DNA of 64,000 nt from Paraburkholderia edwinii (GTDB lineage: Bacteria; Pseudomonadota; Gammaproteobacteria; Burkholderiales; Burkholderiaceae). Shown one piece after another: positions 54,015-63,155 of the stretch (position 1 is the first letter of the stretch; each line of letters begins with the position of its first letter). The notes under the pieces were generated by a model, which saw only the letters and a list, made by a program, of their open reading frames with translations, was not told the origin of the DNA and ran no database searches. A program made the translations under genes and the position numbers. The stretch is taken from the NCBI RefSeq assembly GCF_019428685.1, contig NZ_CP080095.1:3596001-3660000 (forward strand), written 5' to 3'.

Positions 54015-54078
54015 TTTTCATTTCTTCTAATTATGCTGATTGGTTGTAGATTGCTTTTGCAATTAACCCGTCAATTCT

Positions 54079-54861
54079 TTACTTGTTTTTGCCGGCCCCC
54101 GCCAGCATTAACTTCAGGTAGCGATAATAGCTGCCTTCCGCATTGGAAATCGCGATTATAAGGCCGGCCCGACCGTCCAGAAACCCTCGCTTAAGCAGGT
54201 AACTGCGCACGAAAGTCCAGAAGCCATGCGCCATCGCGCACCCCAGTCCGCCATGCGAGCCTCTCTCGAACCGTTGGCGCGCACCGGCGCTCGAATAAGC
54301 GTTGAGCTTATGCAAAACGGTTTCGAAGTCGTCGTAGGAGTAATGCAGCAACTTGCCCGTGAGATTGGCCGCGGGCGATTCGAATATGAGCCGCTCGTGC
54401 ACGAGATCATCGGAAAAGCGCGCGGCGCCGCGTTTGAAAAGCCGCGGCACCCAATCCGGATACCAGCCGCTATGCCGCATCCAGTGGCCGCAAAAATTCG
54501 ACAGGCGATCGAGCGCATAGACCTCCGCGCGTGGCGCATCGATTGCGGCGCGAATCGAGGCGGCCAGTTCAGGCGTGACGACTTCGTCTGTGTCGATGGA
54601 CAGGATCCAGTCGGTCGACAGAGCGGCGACAGCCCGGTTCTTTTGCGGACCGAAACCCGGCCACTCGCGCTCGACGATCACCCGCGCGCCGTGCGCCCCG
54701 GCGATGGCCGCCGTGCCGTCGGTGCTGCCGCCGTCGATCACGACGATCTCATCGGCAAAGGCGACGGCTTCAAGGCATTGCGCAAGCCGCGTCGCGCTAT
54801 TGAGCGCGATCAGCGCAACGCCCAGGCTTGGCCGGGGCGAAGGACGCAACTGTTCGGGCAT
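54079..54861 (-). CDS. WaaE/KdtX-like GT2 glycosyltransferase
   Basis: A 260-residue lipopolysaccharide core beta-glycosyltransferase. LGVALIALNSATRLAQCL, IVVIDGGSTDGTAAIA, EREWPGFGPQKNRAV, LSIDTDEVVT (DxD) and the aromatic FCGHWMRHSGWYPDWVPRL are the WaaE-type blocks. The start MPEQLRPSPRP is chosen over an upstream frame that lacks homology. It probably adds glucose to the inner core heptose. It begins a minus-strand gene pair with the GT2 gene downstream, facing away from the heptosyltransferase at 55099. Confidence 0.88.
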   Translation of the reverse strand: MPEQLRPSPRPSLGVALIALNSATRLAQCLEAVAFADEIVVIDGGSTDGTAAIAGAHGARVIVEREWPGFGPQKNRAVAALSTDWILSIDTDEVVTPELAASIRAAIDAPRAEVYALDRLSNFCGHWMRHSGWYPDWVPRLFKRGAARFSDDLVHERLIFESPAANLTGKLLHYSYDDFETVLHKLNAYSSAGARQRFERGSHGGLGCAMAHGFWTFVRSYLLKRGFLDGRAGLIIAISNAEGSYYRYLKLMLAGAGKNK

Positions 54862-54994
54862 TGCTCGGCTCTCGATGCAAAAGGAAAGCGAGTATACCGT
54901 TGCCTTACTAAAGAAAGATGAGCCAGCGCGGGGCGTGTATTCCTTTCGCGACACCCGGCAATCTGCGTCACGCTGGCTCGTCAAGTTCCGCCGC

Positions 54995-55003
54995 TGCTAA
55001 AAT
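54995..55003 (+). promoter_or_regulatory. Extended -10 promoter candidate for heptosyltransferase
   Basis: TGCTAAAAT ends 95 bp before the GT9 start, the same element and spacing as at 4512-4520. It lies in the divergent region between two LPS core genes. No good -35 is visible. Confidence 0.35.
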
Positions 55004-55098
55004 GCCGGATTTGCCGAACCCATTTCCATCCCCATTTCGACGCTTTTAATGACGGATTTGATACCGGGCGGGCTCGAAACATTATCTGTGGGCAATCC

Positions 55099-56124
55099 AT
55101 GAAGCGAATCCTTGTCATCAAAGTCACGTCGCTGGGCGACGTCATTCAGGCGCAACCCGTCGTTGCCGACCTGAAGCGCGCTTTTCCCGGCGTGGTAGTC
55201 GACTGGGCATGCGATGAAGTGTTCGCGGATGTCGCGCTCTGGAATGCAGGCGTCGACCGCGTGCATTGCGCGCCGCTGCGCCGCTTTAAAAAGGCGCGCC
55301 GCTGGGCCGATTTCAAGGCGATTTTTGCGTCGATATCCGATTTGCGCGCGCACCGCTACGACGCGGTGATGGACATTCACGGCGTCTATAAAAGCGCAAT
55401 CATTGCGTTTCTCACGCGCTCGGCGCGGCGCTACGGCTATCACTCGAAGAATCTAGGAGAACAGGGCGCGGCGTTTGCCTATACGGACCGCTTCGTGCCG
55501 CGGCAGGACGTCAATGCGTGGCAAGGCATGCGCGACACGGTAGCCGATGCGCTCGGCTATCGCGCCGACAGTCCGGCCGTGTACAACCTGCGGATTCCTC
55601 AGCCGGCTCAACCGATCGTCGATACGGGCGGCGTGCCGATCGCCTTGCTGTTTCACGCGACGTCGAAGGACGACAAGAAATGGCCCACCGACCGCTGGGT
55701 CGCGGTGGCAAAGGAACTGCACCAGCGCGGGTTCCATGTGGCTTTGCCTTGGGGTTCGCCTAGCGAGCGTGAAGAAGCGCTGAAGATTATCGAGCAGGCG
55801 CCGCAAGCGCACTTGCTGCCGCAGTTGAGCGTGACCGCCATCGCACAGCTGATCGACGCGTCGGCGCTTGTCGTCGGCGTCGATACCGGCTTCGCCCATC
55901 TCGCGCACGCGCTCGGCAAACGCACGGTCATGATCTTCACCGTGACGTCGTCGGTCCACTCGGGCAATCAGGCGCCCTATCGCTCCACGTCGATCGGCGG
56001 CGATGGCGTGGTGCCGACGGTCGCGGAGGTCGTCGAGGCGATCGACTATGTGCACAGCAGCCCGCCGGCAGATGGCGGCGAAGTCGGCAGCCCGGCGCGC
56101 ATGGAGTCTGCGGTTCGCAGCTAA
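55099..56124 (+). CDS. ADP-heptose:LPS heptosyltransferase family protein (GT9)
   Basis: A 341-residue GT9 enzyme. ILVIKVTSLGDVIQAQPVVA, MDIHGVYKSA, LLFHATSKDDKKWPTDRWV and the donor motif VVGVDTGFAHLAHALGKR are all present. It resembles WaaC more than WaaF or WaaQ, but a waaC already occurs at 10397, so this may add heptose III or another inner-core heptose. It is monocistronic, convergent with the chemoreceptor gene. Confidence 0.88.
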   Translation: MKRILVIKVTSLGDVIQAQPVVADLKRAFPGVVVDWACDEVFADVALWNAGVDRVHCAPLRRFKKARRWADFKAIFASISDLRAHRYDAVMDIHGVYKSAIIAFLTRSARRYGYHSKNLGEQGAAFAYTDRFVPRQDVNAWQGMRDTVADALGYRADSPAVYNLRIPQPAQPIVDTGGVPIALLFHATSKDDKKWPTDRWVAVAKELHQRGFHVALPWGSPSEREEALKIIEQAPQAHLLPQLSVTAIAQLIDASALVVGVDTGFAHLAHALGKRTVMIFTVTSSVHSGNQAPYRSTSIGGDGVVPTVAEVVEAIDYVHSSPPADGGEVGSPARMESAVRS

Positions 56125-56217
56125 GCCGTTGCGCTGTTGCCGACATTGCCGCTGTTGCATTAGCGAACGCGAACGAACCCGTTGAAGGTTTGATCCCTCC
56201 CCGGGCACGCGTCCCGG

Positions 56218-57855
56218 TTAGATAGCCATCGCGGCGACAGGCATCGGCAAATGTGCTGCCGCGTCGCGAACAGGCGCGTTGTCATGAGGTCCGAACTCGC
56301 CGCCACCACTGCCGAGCCGGAATACGGCGACCGCTTGCTTCAAGGCATCCGTCTGCTCCTCCAGCGATTTCGCGGCCGCAGCGGCCTCTTCAACGAGCGC
56401 CGCGTTGTTCTGCGTGACCTGATCGATCTGCGCGATCTCGTGATTGACCTGCTCGATGCGCGTTCGCTGTGCATCGGCCGCCGCTTCGAGCTCGCCCATA
56501 ATGCCGGTCATCCGTTCGACGGCTAGGCGCGCATCCGACATCGTGCCGCCTGCTTCGCCGACTAGCGAAGCGCCCAGTTCGACCTGCGTCGCCGACTGAC
56601 CCAGCAAATCCTTGATCTCCTTCGCCGCGGTCGCGGAGCGCTGCGCGAGACTGCGGACCTCGGCGGCCACCACCGAGAAGCCACGCCCTTCTTCACCGGC
56701 ACGCGCCGCTTCGACCGCTGCGTTCAACGCGAGAATATTCGTCTGGAACGCGATGCCTTCGATCACCCCGGTGATCTCGGTGACCTTGCGCGACGAGCTC
56801 GTAATGCCGCTCATCGTATCGATCACGCGATTCACCACATCCGCGCCGCGGCTCACGGTCTGCAGTGCGCCTTGCGCGAGACGGTTCGCTTCCTTGGCGT
56901 TTTCGGCGTTCTGGCGCACCGTCGAGGACATCTGCTCGATGCTCGCCGCCGTGCGCTCAAGCGCGGCGGCCTGCTGGCCCGTGCGGTTCGACAGATCGAG
57001 ATTGCCGGCCGCGATTTCCGTGACGCTATGCGCAATCGCATTGCTGCCGCCGCGCACGTCGGAAACCGTACCGGCGAGCCCGTCGCGCATCTGCGCCAGC
57101 GCCGCGAGCAGTTGGCCCATTTCGTTGCGCGAATGACTTTGCACGCCAACCGTCAGATCGCCAGCGGCGATGCTGCGGAAATGCGCGATCGTCCGCTCGA
57201 TCGGCCGCACGAATGCGATCGACATCGCGATACGCGCGAGCACACCGATCACAATCGCCGCCAGCCCGACGCCGCCGAATGCGATCGCCGAGATACGGAA
57301 TTGCCGGGCGGCCGCGTCCGCATCGCGACGCTGGTTATCGGCCTGATACCGCTGCAACGCATCGATCGCTTTCGCGTACGGCGCGTAATAGCGGTCCGCG
57401 GTTTCGCCTTGAATCGTGCGGAACGTATTGAAGTCGTTATCGACGAGCGCCTTGTATTCAGGCTCGAGCGCCTCGGAAACGAGCGCAGCACGCGCCTTCG
57501 CGGCTGTCTGCGCAAGCGCGCGTTCCTCGTCGCTGCCGAATGAGCCTTCCGCATACAGACGGAAGTCGTTGTTCGAATCGGCGAGCAGCTTGTGGGCGGC
57601 ATTGAGCATTGCTTCGGTCGCCTTGCCCACGCTAAAGAGCGTTTCGTAACTGCCCAGCGCGAGCCGCACCTGGAGCAGCTTTTCGGAGCTCGCATTCAAC
57701 GACGCGAGCGACGCCGATCCGCGCTGCGCGTCGCGCAGACCGTCGTTGGTCGCCTTCAGCGAACCGTAACCGACACCGATCACGGTCAGCAGCAGCGCGA
57801 CGAACAGCACGATAATAAAAGTCAGTCCCCCGCGGATGGTGATGTGTTTAAGCAT
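56218..57855 (-). CDS. Methyl-accepting chemotaxis protein
   Basis: A 545-residue transducer with a Tsr-like topology. [20 protein letters not shown] is the first helix, a ~150-residue four-helix-bundle ligand domain follows, then a second helix (about 190-212), a HAMP domain, and a signalling domain with the hairpin tip [19 protein letters not shown] and [19 protein letters not shown]. There is no obvious C-terminal pentapeptide (ends PMPVAAMAI). The start [10 protein letters not shown] is preferred to the much longer upstream frame. Ligand unknown. Confidence 0.93.
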   Translation of the reverse strand: MLKHITIRGGLTFIIVLFVALLLTVIGVGYGSLKATNDGLRDAQRGSASLASLNASSEKLLQVRLALGSYETLFSVGKATEAMLNAAHKLLADSNNDFRLYAEGSFGSDEERALAQTAAKARAALVSEALEPEYKALVDNDFNTFRTIQGETADRYYAPYAKAIDALQRYQADNQRRDADAAARQFRISAIAFGGVGLAAIVIGVLARIAMSIAFVRPIERTIAHFRSIAAGDLTVGVQSHSRNEMGQLLAALAQMRDGLAGTVSDVRGGSNAIAHSVTEIAAGNLDLSNRTGQQAAALERTAASIEQMSSTVRQNAENAKEANRLAQGALQTVSRGADVVNRVIDTMSGITSSSRKVTEITGVIEGIAFQTNILALNAAVEAARAGEEGRGFSVVAAEVRSLAQRSATAAKEIKDLLGQSATQVELGASLVGEAGGTMSDARLAVERMTGIMGELEAAADAQRTRIEQVNHEIAQIDQVTQNNAALVEEAAAAAKSLEEQTDALKQAVAVFRLGSGGGEFGPHDNAPVRDAAAHLPMPVAAMAI

Positions 57856-58058
57856 GTAGTCTCCGGAACATGATCGCGGATGGGTGCTGAGTTCTCCGCA
57901 CTCGTCATATCGGCAGCGGCGCCCTGCCGGCGGATAGGGACAATCCATGAGACGACGGCAGCCGGTAGGCGCGATGCAGGATGCGTCATGGATCATTTGT
58001 ATAATCGTGCGTTTTGTATTCGGGCCGCCCTTGCCGGTCCACTGTCCGGCCTCCTCTC

Positions 58059-59171
58059 ATGCTTAGCTTCGCGCTCGGTTTCATCGTTTCTCTGCTGATT
58101 ACGCTGCTGATCGTCCGCTACGCGCATCTGCATGAACGCTTCTCGCTCGACACCGATCTGTCGGGTGCCCAGAAATTCCACGTGAACCCTGTACCGCGTG
58201 TCGGTGGGATTGGAATACTGCTGGGTCTGGTTGCGTCGGCCGTGCAGTTGCAGCACGCGTATCCGGCCGTGTCCAACGGCATTCTGTTTCTCGTTGCATG
58301 CGGGCTGCCCGCCTTCGGCGCCGGATTGATTGAAGACCTGACCAAGCGCGTCTCGCCGCTGACGCGACTGATCTGCACGATGGCCGCCGCGGCGCTCGCC
58401 TACTTCCTGCTCCATATCGCGGTCACGCGCATCAGCGTGCCGCCGCTAGATTTTCTGCTGACCTACGCAGCCATCTCGTGCGGCGTGACGGTCATCGCAG
58501 TCGCCGCGCTCGCCAATGCGATCAACATCATCGATGGCTTCAACGGGCTCGCCTCGATGGTCGCGTTCATGATGTTCGCGTCGCTCGGCTATGTCGCGTT
58601 CCAGGTTCACGACCCGGTCGTGCTGTCGGCGTCGCTGATCATGATGGGCGCGGTGATGGGCTTCTTTATCTGGAACTTCCCGGCGGGGCTGATTTTTCTT
58701 GGCGACGGCGGCGCGTATTTCGTCGGGTTTATGCTCGGCGAGCTGTCGATCATGCTGGTGATGCGCAATCGCGATGTGTCGGCGTGGTATCCAGTGCTGC
58801 TGTTTATGTATCCGATCTTTGAGACGTGCTTCTCGATCTATCGGAAGAAGTTTATTCGCGGGATATCACCTGGCATTCCCGATGGCGTGCATCTTCATAT
58901 GCTCGTTTATAAGCGGCTGATGCGGTGGGCGGTGGGGGTGAAGACGGCGCGGGAGCTGACGCAGCGCAATTCGCTGACGTCGCCGTACTTATGGCTGCTG
59001 TGCCTGATCGCGGTGATTCCGGCCACGCTGTTCTGGCGGAACACGCTGCATCTGTTCTGCTTCGTTGTGGTGTTTGCGGCGACTTATGTGTGGCTTTATG
59101 TGAGTATTGTGCGGTTCAAGTCGCCGCGGTGGATGGTGGTGCGCAAGGGACACAAAGGCTCACAGCGGTAG
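58059..59171 (+). CDS. Polyprenyl-phosphate sugar-1-phosphate transferase (MraY/WecA family)
   Basis: A 370-residue PNPT enzyme with ten or eleven helices that starts a glycan by loading a sugar phosphate on undecaprenyl phosphate. Conserved sites are KFHVNPVPRVGG, NAINIIDGFNGLAS (two catalytic Asp), FLGDGGAYFVGF and the HIH-like PDGVHLHMLVYKR. The start MLSFALGFIV is used because the longer frame adds a non-hydrophobic leader. A second PNPT gene lies 2 kb downstream on the other strand. Confidence 0.9.
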   Translation: MLSFALGFIVSLLITLLIVRYAHLHERFSLDTDLSGAQKFHVNPVPRVGGIGILLGLVASAVQLQHAYPAVSNGILFLVACGLPAFGAGLIEDLTKRVSPLTRLICTMAAAALAYFLLHIAVTRISVPPLDFLLTYAAISCGVTVIAVAALANAINIIDGFNGLASMVAFMMFASLGYVAFQVHDPVVLSASLIMMGAVMGFFIWNFPAGLIFLGDGGAYFVGFMLGELSIMLVMRNRDVSAWYPVLLFMYPIFETCFSIYRKKFIRGISPGIPDGVHLHMLVYKRLMRWAVGVKTARELTQRNSLTSPYLWLLCLIAVIPATLFWRNTLHLFCFVVVFAATYVWLYVSIVRFKSPRWMVVRKGHKGSQR

Positions 59172-59229
59172 TCCCGCGCGGCCGCGCGCCCGGCATTCGC
59201 GGCCGGCCGCGCGTCGCGCAGAAACGAAC

Positions 59230-61116
59230 CTAGTACAGCGCCGCCTTCGGTCCTTGCGGCACGGTCGATTGAACCACCGGCGCAGTAGCCGGCTGATACT
59301 CCGGCACCCACCGGCGCAAATCGCGGCGCACCTCATCGTCGGTCGGCACGCGGCGTTGCTGGAGCCACGGCAAAAGCTCGTCGACGAGATCGCCCGACAC
59401 TTCTCTGGCACGCGCAATCCGCAGCTTCGGGTGCGGCGTTCGCACCGTCGTCTCTTCGTCCGCGAGCAATTCCTCGTAGAGCTTTTCGCCGGGCCGCAAC
59501 CCCGTGTACACGATCCTGATCTGCTCTTCGTTGAATCCATAGAGCCCGATCAGATCGCGCGCCAGGTCCGCAATCCGCACCGGCTTGCCCATATCGAGGA
59601 TAAAAATCTCGCCGCCACGCCCCATGCTCGACGCCTGCAGAACGAGCTGCGACGCCTCCGGAATTGTCATGAAGAAGCGCGTGATTTCCGGATGCGTAAC
59701 GGTCAGCGGTCCGCCGCGCGCAATCTGATCCTGAAACTTCGGAATCACACTGCCTGCGCTGCCGAGCACGTTGCCGAAGCGCACCGTCTCGAATCGCGTA
59801 CGGCGGCTGCCCTGCTGCAACGCCGAGCACACCATTTCCGCGAGGCGCTTGGTCGCGCCCATCACGTTGGTCGGGTTCACCGCCTTGTCGGTCGAGATCA
59901 GAACGAAGTGGGCCACGTCGCGACGCATCGCCGCGCGCGCGACACGGTACGTGCCCAGAACGTTGTTGCGCACCGCCTGCCACGAGTTGATCTCTTCCAT
60001 CAGCGGCACATGCTTGTACGCAGCCGCATGGAAAACGATGTGCGGCGTGTAGCGCGCCATCACCTGATCGAGTAGCAACGCATCTTTGACATCGCCGATG
60101 ACCGGAATGACCGCCGTTTCCGGAAACTTGTCGCGCAGTTCCTCGTTGAGCTGATAGACCGCAAACTCGGAAACGTCATAAGCAATCAGTTGCGCGGGAC
60201 GGAAGCGCAGCATCTGCCGGCACAGCTCCGATCCGATCGAGCCACCCGCGCCCGTCACCATGACCACGCGACTTTTCAGCAGGTCTTCGACGTGCGCCGT
60301 ATCGATCATCACGGACTCGCGCCCGAGCAGATCTTCGAGATCGATTTGACGGACACGCGACAGGAACGGCTGCCCTTGCGTCAGCGGAGTCAGTGCGGGC
60401 AAGACCATGGCCTTTACGCCCGCGCGCACGCACAGCGAGGCAATACGGCGGTGCGCTTCGACCGGCGCCGACGGAACGGCGATGATCACGTGCTCGACCT
60501 TGAGTCCCGAGGCGACCTTCTGCAAATCTCCGATCGAACCGAGCACGCGGCAGCCATAGAGTTCGCGGCCGTACTTGGTCTGGTCGTCGTCGAGGATACC
60601 GACGAGACGCCACTCACCCGAGCGCTTCAGTTCGCGGATCAGACTCGCCGCGGCGCTTCCCGCACCGATGACGAGCACGGGTCGCCCTTGCCCGACGAGG
60701 CCGCCGTAGCGGTAGAACTCTTTGGCCGCGCGATACAGCGCGCGCGAACCACCCATGATCAGAAACAGGAACAGCGGCGAAATGAGCAGCACCGACCGGG
60801 GAATGACCGGGTAAGGCTGCAGCAGAACCGAGCCGATCATCACCACCAGCGCACCGACCGATACCGCCTTCCCGATGCGCAACAGGTCCGGCAGACTCGC
60901 GAACACCCACATGCCGCGGTACAGACCGTAACTGCGAAACAGCACGGCATACACCACGAGCACCCACATCATCGCCTCGAGCCCGCCGTGAGCGAACTGC
61001 TCGGGAACGGGCCCATTGAAGCGAATGATGTACGCGAGCGTCCAGGCGAGAACGACCGCCCACAAGTCGAACACAAAGGCACTAACAGACAGCCAACGGG
61101 CTTTCACTTTGATCAT
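59230..61116 (-). CDS. Membrane-anchored nucleoside-diphosphate-sugar dehydratase/epimerase (WbpM/CapD type)
   Basis: A 628-residue protein. The N-terminal ~135 residues form four helices, then a Rossmann-like domain (VLVIGAGSAAASLI) and the catalytic SDR domain with VTGAGGSIGSELCRQM. The catalytic triad is of the WbpM class, where the SDR Tyr is replaced: ISTDKAVNPTNVMGATKR has Met followed by Lys. It probably makes 4-keto-6-deoxy UDP-GlcNAc for deoxy-amino sugars. It overlaps the PNPT gene by 4 bp (ATGA). Confidence 0.93.
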   Translation of the reverse strand: MIKVKARWLSVSAFVFDLWAVVLAWTLAYIIRFNGPVPEQFAHGGLEAMMWVLVVYAVLFRSYGLYRGMWVFASLPDLLRIGKAVSVGALVVMIGSVLLQPYPVIPRSVLLISPLFLFLIMGGSRALYRAAKEFYRYGGLVGQGRPVLVIGAGSAAASLIRELKRSGEWRLVGILDDDQTKYGRELYGCRVLGSIGDLQKVASGLKVEHVIIAVPSAPVEAHRRIASLCVRAGVKAMVLPALTPLTQGQPFLSRVRQIDLEDLLGRESVMIDTAHVEDLLKSRVVMVTGAGGSIGSELCRQMLRFRPAQLIAYDVSEFAVYQLNEELRDKFPETAVIPVIGDVKDALLLDQVMARYTPHIVFHAAAYKHVPLMEEINSWQAVRNNVLGTYRVARAAMRRDVAHFVLISTDKAVNPTNVMGATKRLAEMVCSALQQGSRRTRFETVRFGNVLGSAGSVIPKFQDQIARGGPLTVTHPEITRFFMTIPEASQLVLQASSMGRGGEIFILDMGKPVRIADLARDLIGLYGFNEEQIRIVYTGLRPGEKLYEELLADEETTVRTPHPKLRIARAREVSGDLVDELLPWLQQRRVPTDDEVRRDLRRWVPEYQPATAPVVQSTVPQGPKAALY

Positions 61117-62156
61117 TTGCGCGAGACCTCAGGTTGCCCAACGTTCGACATATGATGGCGCCAGCGCCGATCGACCCACGCGCCGGCCACAACCAGAACC
61201 ACAGCCCAACACCCAATGACGAACCACTGATACGAAGCGGACAACTGCAGCGCGACTAAAGCGAGGACTATGCCAACCGCCATCAGCGCATACCAGAGCC
61301 GTGCTGTCAACGCATGACCCATGCCGGATTGAACCATTCTCTGATAGTAATGTTCGCGATGCGCCTGCCAGAATTTCTCTCCCCGCGACAAGCGCTTGAG
61401 CAGCGTCACGGACGCATCGCAAATGAATGGCGCAAACACCATTGCCGGCAACCATGCCGGCCACACTGCATTTCGCCATCCCCAGTAGCCCAGCGCACCT
61501 GCGAGAAACCCTAAGGGTATGGACCCGACATCGCCGAGAAATATTCGTGCTGGATAAAAATTGAAAATCAGGAAGCCCGCGGCGGCGCCGGCCACCGCTG
61601 CGGCGGCAAGCGCCAGCATCGGATCGGCGTGTTGCGAGAGCAACGCGGCAAGCGCGTAGCCGCCAAAGCCGAACAGGGCCATGCCTCCCGCGAGTCCGTC
61701 GCTACCGTCCATAAAGTTGTAAAGATTGACCAGCCATACGAGCACAAAACCCACGCCGAGCAGGACCCACACGGGTGCGTCTGCCGGATACGAAACAATC
61801 AGAATCGCCACTGCGGCCACGTGTCCGCCAAAGCGAATTCGCGCAGGCAGCCCGCGGCGATCGTCGATCTGCGACATCACTGCGAGCAACACCGCGAGGC
61901 AAGCAATAAGCCAGAGCGCCGGCGCCGCGACCGCGATCAGGATCACCGCGACCGGTACGACGCCCCACCCGCCGACGCGCGGCGTCGGGCGCGTATGCAA
62001 CGAACGCGCGTTAGGGATGTCCATGGCGAGGCGCCACGCGAGACCCGTTGCAAGCAGCGTCTTGAGAATCGCCGCGCAGGCGCAGAGCGCCACGATCGCG
62101 CATATCAGGACGGCCAGCGGCAGCCCGTGGTGCAGTCCTTCAAGCATCGCGTGCAT
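61113..62156 (-). CDS. WbpL/WecA-like undecaprenyl-phosphate sugar transferase
   Basis: A 347-residue MraY/WecA-family enzyme with ~10 helices. DIPNARSLHTRPTPRVGG, LYNFMDGSDGLAGGM, FLGDVGSIPLGF and REHYYQRMVQSG are the catalytic motifs; the SLHTRPTPRVGG wording is typical of WbpL, which starts B-band O-antigen with a FucNAc-type sugar. The start MHAMLEGL has GGAG 7 nt upstream. It overlaps the epimerase gene by 17 bp. It pairs with the WbpM-type dehydratase for O-antigen initiation. Confidence 0.9.
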   Translation of the reverse strand: MHAMLEGLHHGLPLAVLICAIVALCACAAILKTLLATGLAWRLAMDIPNARSLHTRPTPRVGGWGVVPVAVILIAVAAPALWLIACLAVLLAVMSQIDDRRGLPARIRFGGHVAAVAILIVSYPADAPVWVLLGVGFVLVWLVNLYNFMDGSDGLAGGMALFGFGGYALAALLSQHADPMLALAAAAVAGAAAGFLIFNFYPARIFLGDVGSIPLGFLAGALGYWGWRNAVWPAWLPAMVFAPFICDASVTLLKRLSRGEKFWQAHREHYYQRMVQSGMGHALTARLWYALMAVGIVLALVALQLSASYQWFVIGCWAVVLVVAGAWVDRRWRHHMSNVGQPEVSRK

Positions 62157-63117
62157 GACTGTTCTCCGCGCGATACCACGCCGCCGTCTCCGTGAGCCCC
62201 TGCTCCAACGTAAAGGGCGGCTTCCATCCAAGCACCTCCTGGATGTGGCGAGTGTCGAGCCGCAACTCGCCGATCAGTCGATCCACTTGCGCGGACTTCC
62301 CGGTCAGGCGTCCCGCCAGGCGCAACCATGACGGCGGCACCGGCAGCAGCCAGGCACGTGCGTCCATCGGCTTCGCAAGCAGCCGCGCCAACTCCGCGAC
62401 CGTCGGGTCGTAGCCATCGGTCACGTGGAAGATCTGGCCAGCCGCGCGAGGATCGATGGCGCATTGGATCAGTGCATGCACGAGGTTACCGATATAGACC
62501 ATGCTGCGTCGCGCACGCACCGAACCCAACGGAAGGGGTATGCCGGCCGCGATCGCTCGCATCAGGCTGAAAAAATTCGCACGCACGCCCGACCCATAGA
62601 CCAGCGGCGGACGCACGACCACCACCTCCAAGCCGCTCTCACGGCCATAGTCCAACAGCGCACGCTCGGCTTCGAGCTTGGATACGCCATACGGATCTTG
62701 CGGCGCGGGCGTATCGGACTCGCGCAGCGGCGCTCCGCGACTGGCTTCCGCGATCGCCTTGACACTGCTGACATAAACGAAGCGTCGCGCGCCAGCCGCT
62801 CTGGCCGCCTTCGCGAGGCGCAGCGAACCGTTCACGTTCGTCGCGCGATACGCCGCGAGCGGATCGGCTGACGTATCGTGCATCACGTGCACGCGCGCCG
62901 CGAGGTGAATCACAACGTCACATCGGATCTCGTCGCGCCACAACTGATCGATATTCGCGAAATCGTCCGATTGCAGCAGCCATTCGCGCACGCCGGTTCC
63001 CACTGTTCCCGCGCGTCGCACGAGACCCGTGACATCATGCCCGTCTTTTAGAAGCGCGCTCGATAGCGCCTTGCCGACAAAGCCGTTTGCACCGGAAACA
63101 AGAACTGACAGAGTCAT
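62140..63117 (-). CDS. NAD-dependent epimerase/dehydratase (WbpV/WbpK-like)
   Basis: A 325-residue SDR enzyme. LVSGANGFVGKALSSAL is the NAD-binding motif, the catalytic triad is in YVSSVKA and DPYGVSKLEAERAL (YxxxK). It resembles the UDP-sugar reductases or epimerases that act after WbpM in FucNAc or QuiNAc formation. It overlaps the following transferase gene, so all four minus-strand genes (63156-59230) probably form one operon. Confidence 0.88.
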   Translation of the reverse strand: MTLSVLVSGANGFVGKALSSALLKDGHDVTGLVRRAGTVGTGVREWLLQSDDFANIDQLWRDEIRCDVVIHLAARVHVMHDTSADPLAAYRATNVNGSLRLAKAARAAGARRFVYVSSVKAIAEASRGAPLRESDTPAPQDPYGVSKLEAERALLDYGRESGLEVVVVRPPLVYGSGVRANFFSLMRAIAAGIPLPLGSVRARRSMVYIGNLVHALIQCAIDPRAAGQIFHVTDGYDPTVAELARLLAKPMDARAWLLPVPPSWLRLAGRLTGKSAQVDRLIGELRLDTRHIQEVLGWKPPFTLEQGLTETAAWYRAENSHARDA

Positions 63118-63155
63118 CGACGTCGCCCGAGGCGGCTCGTGTCCGCCAAAACGTA

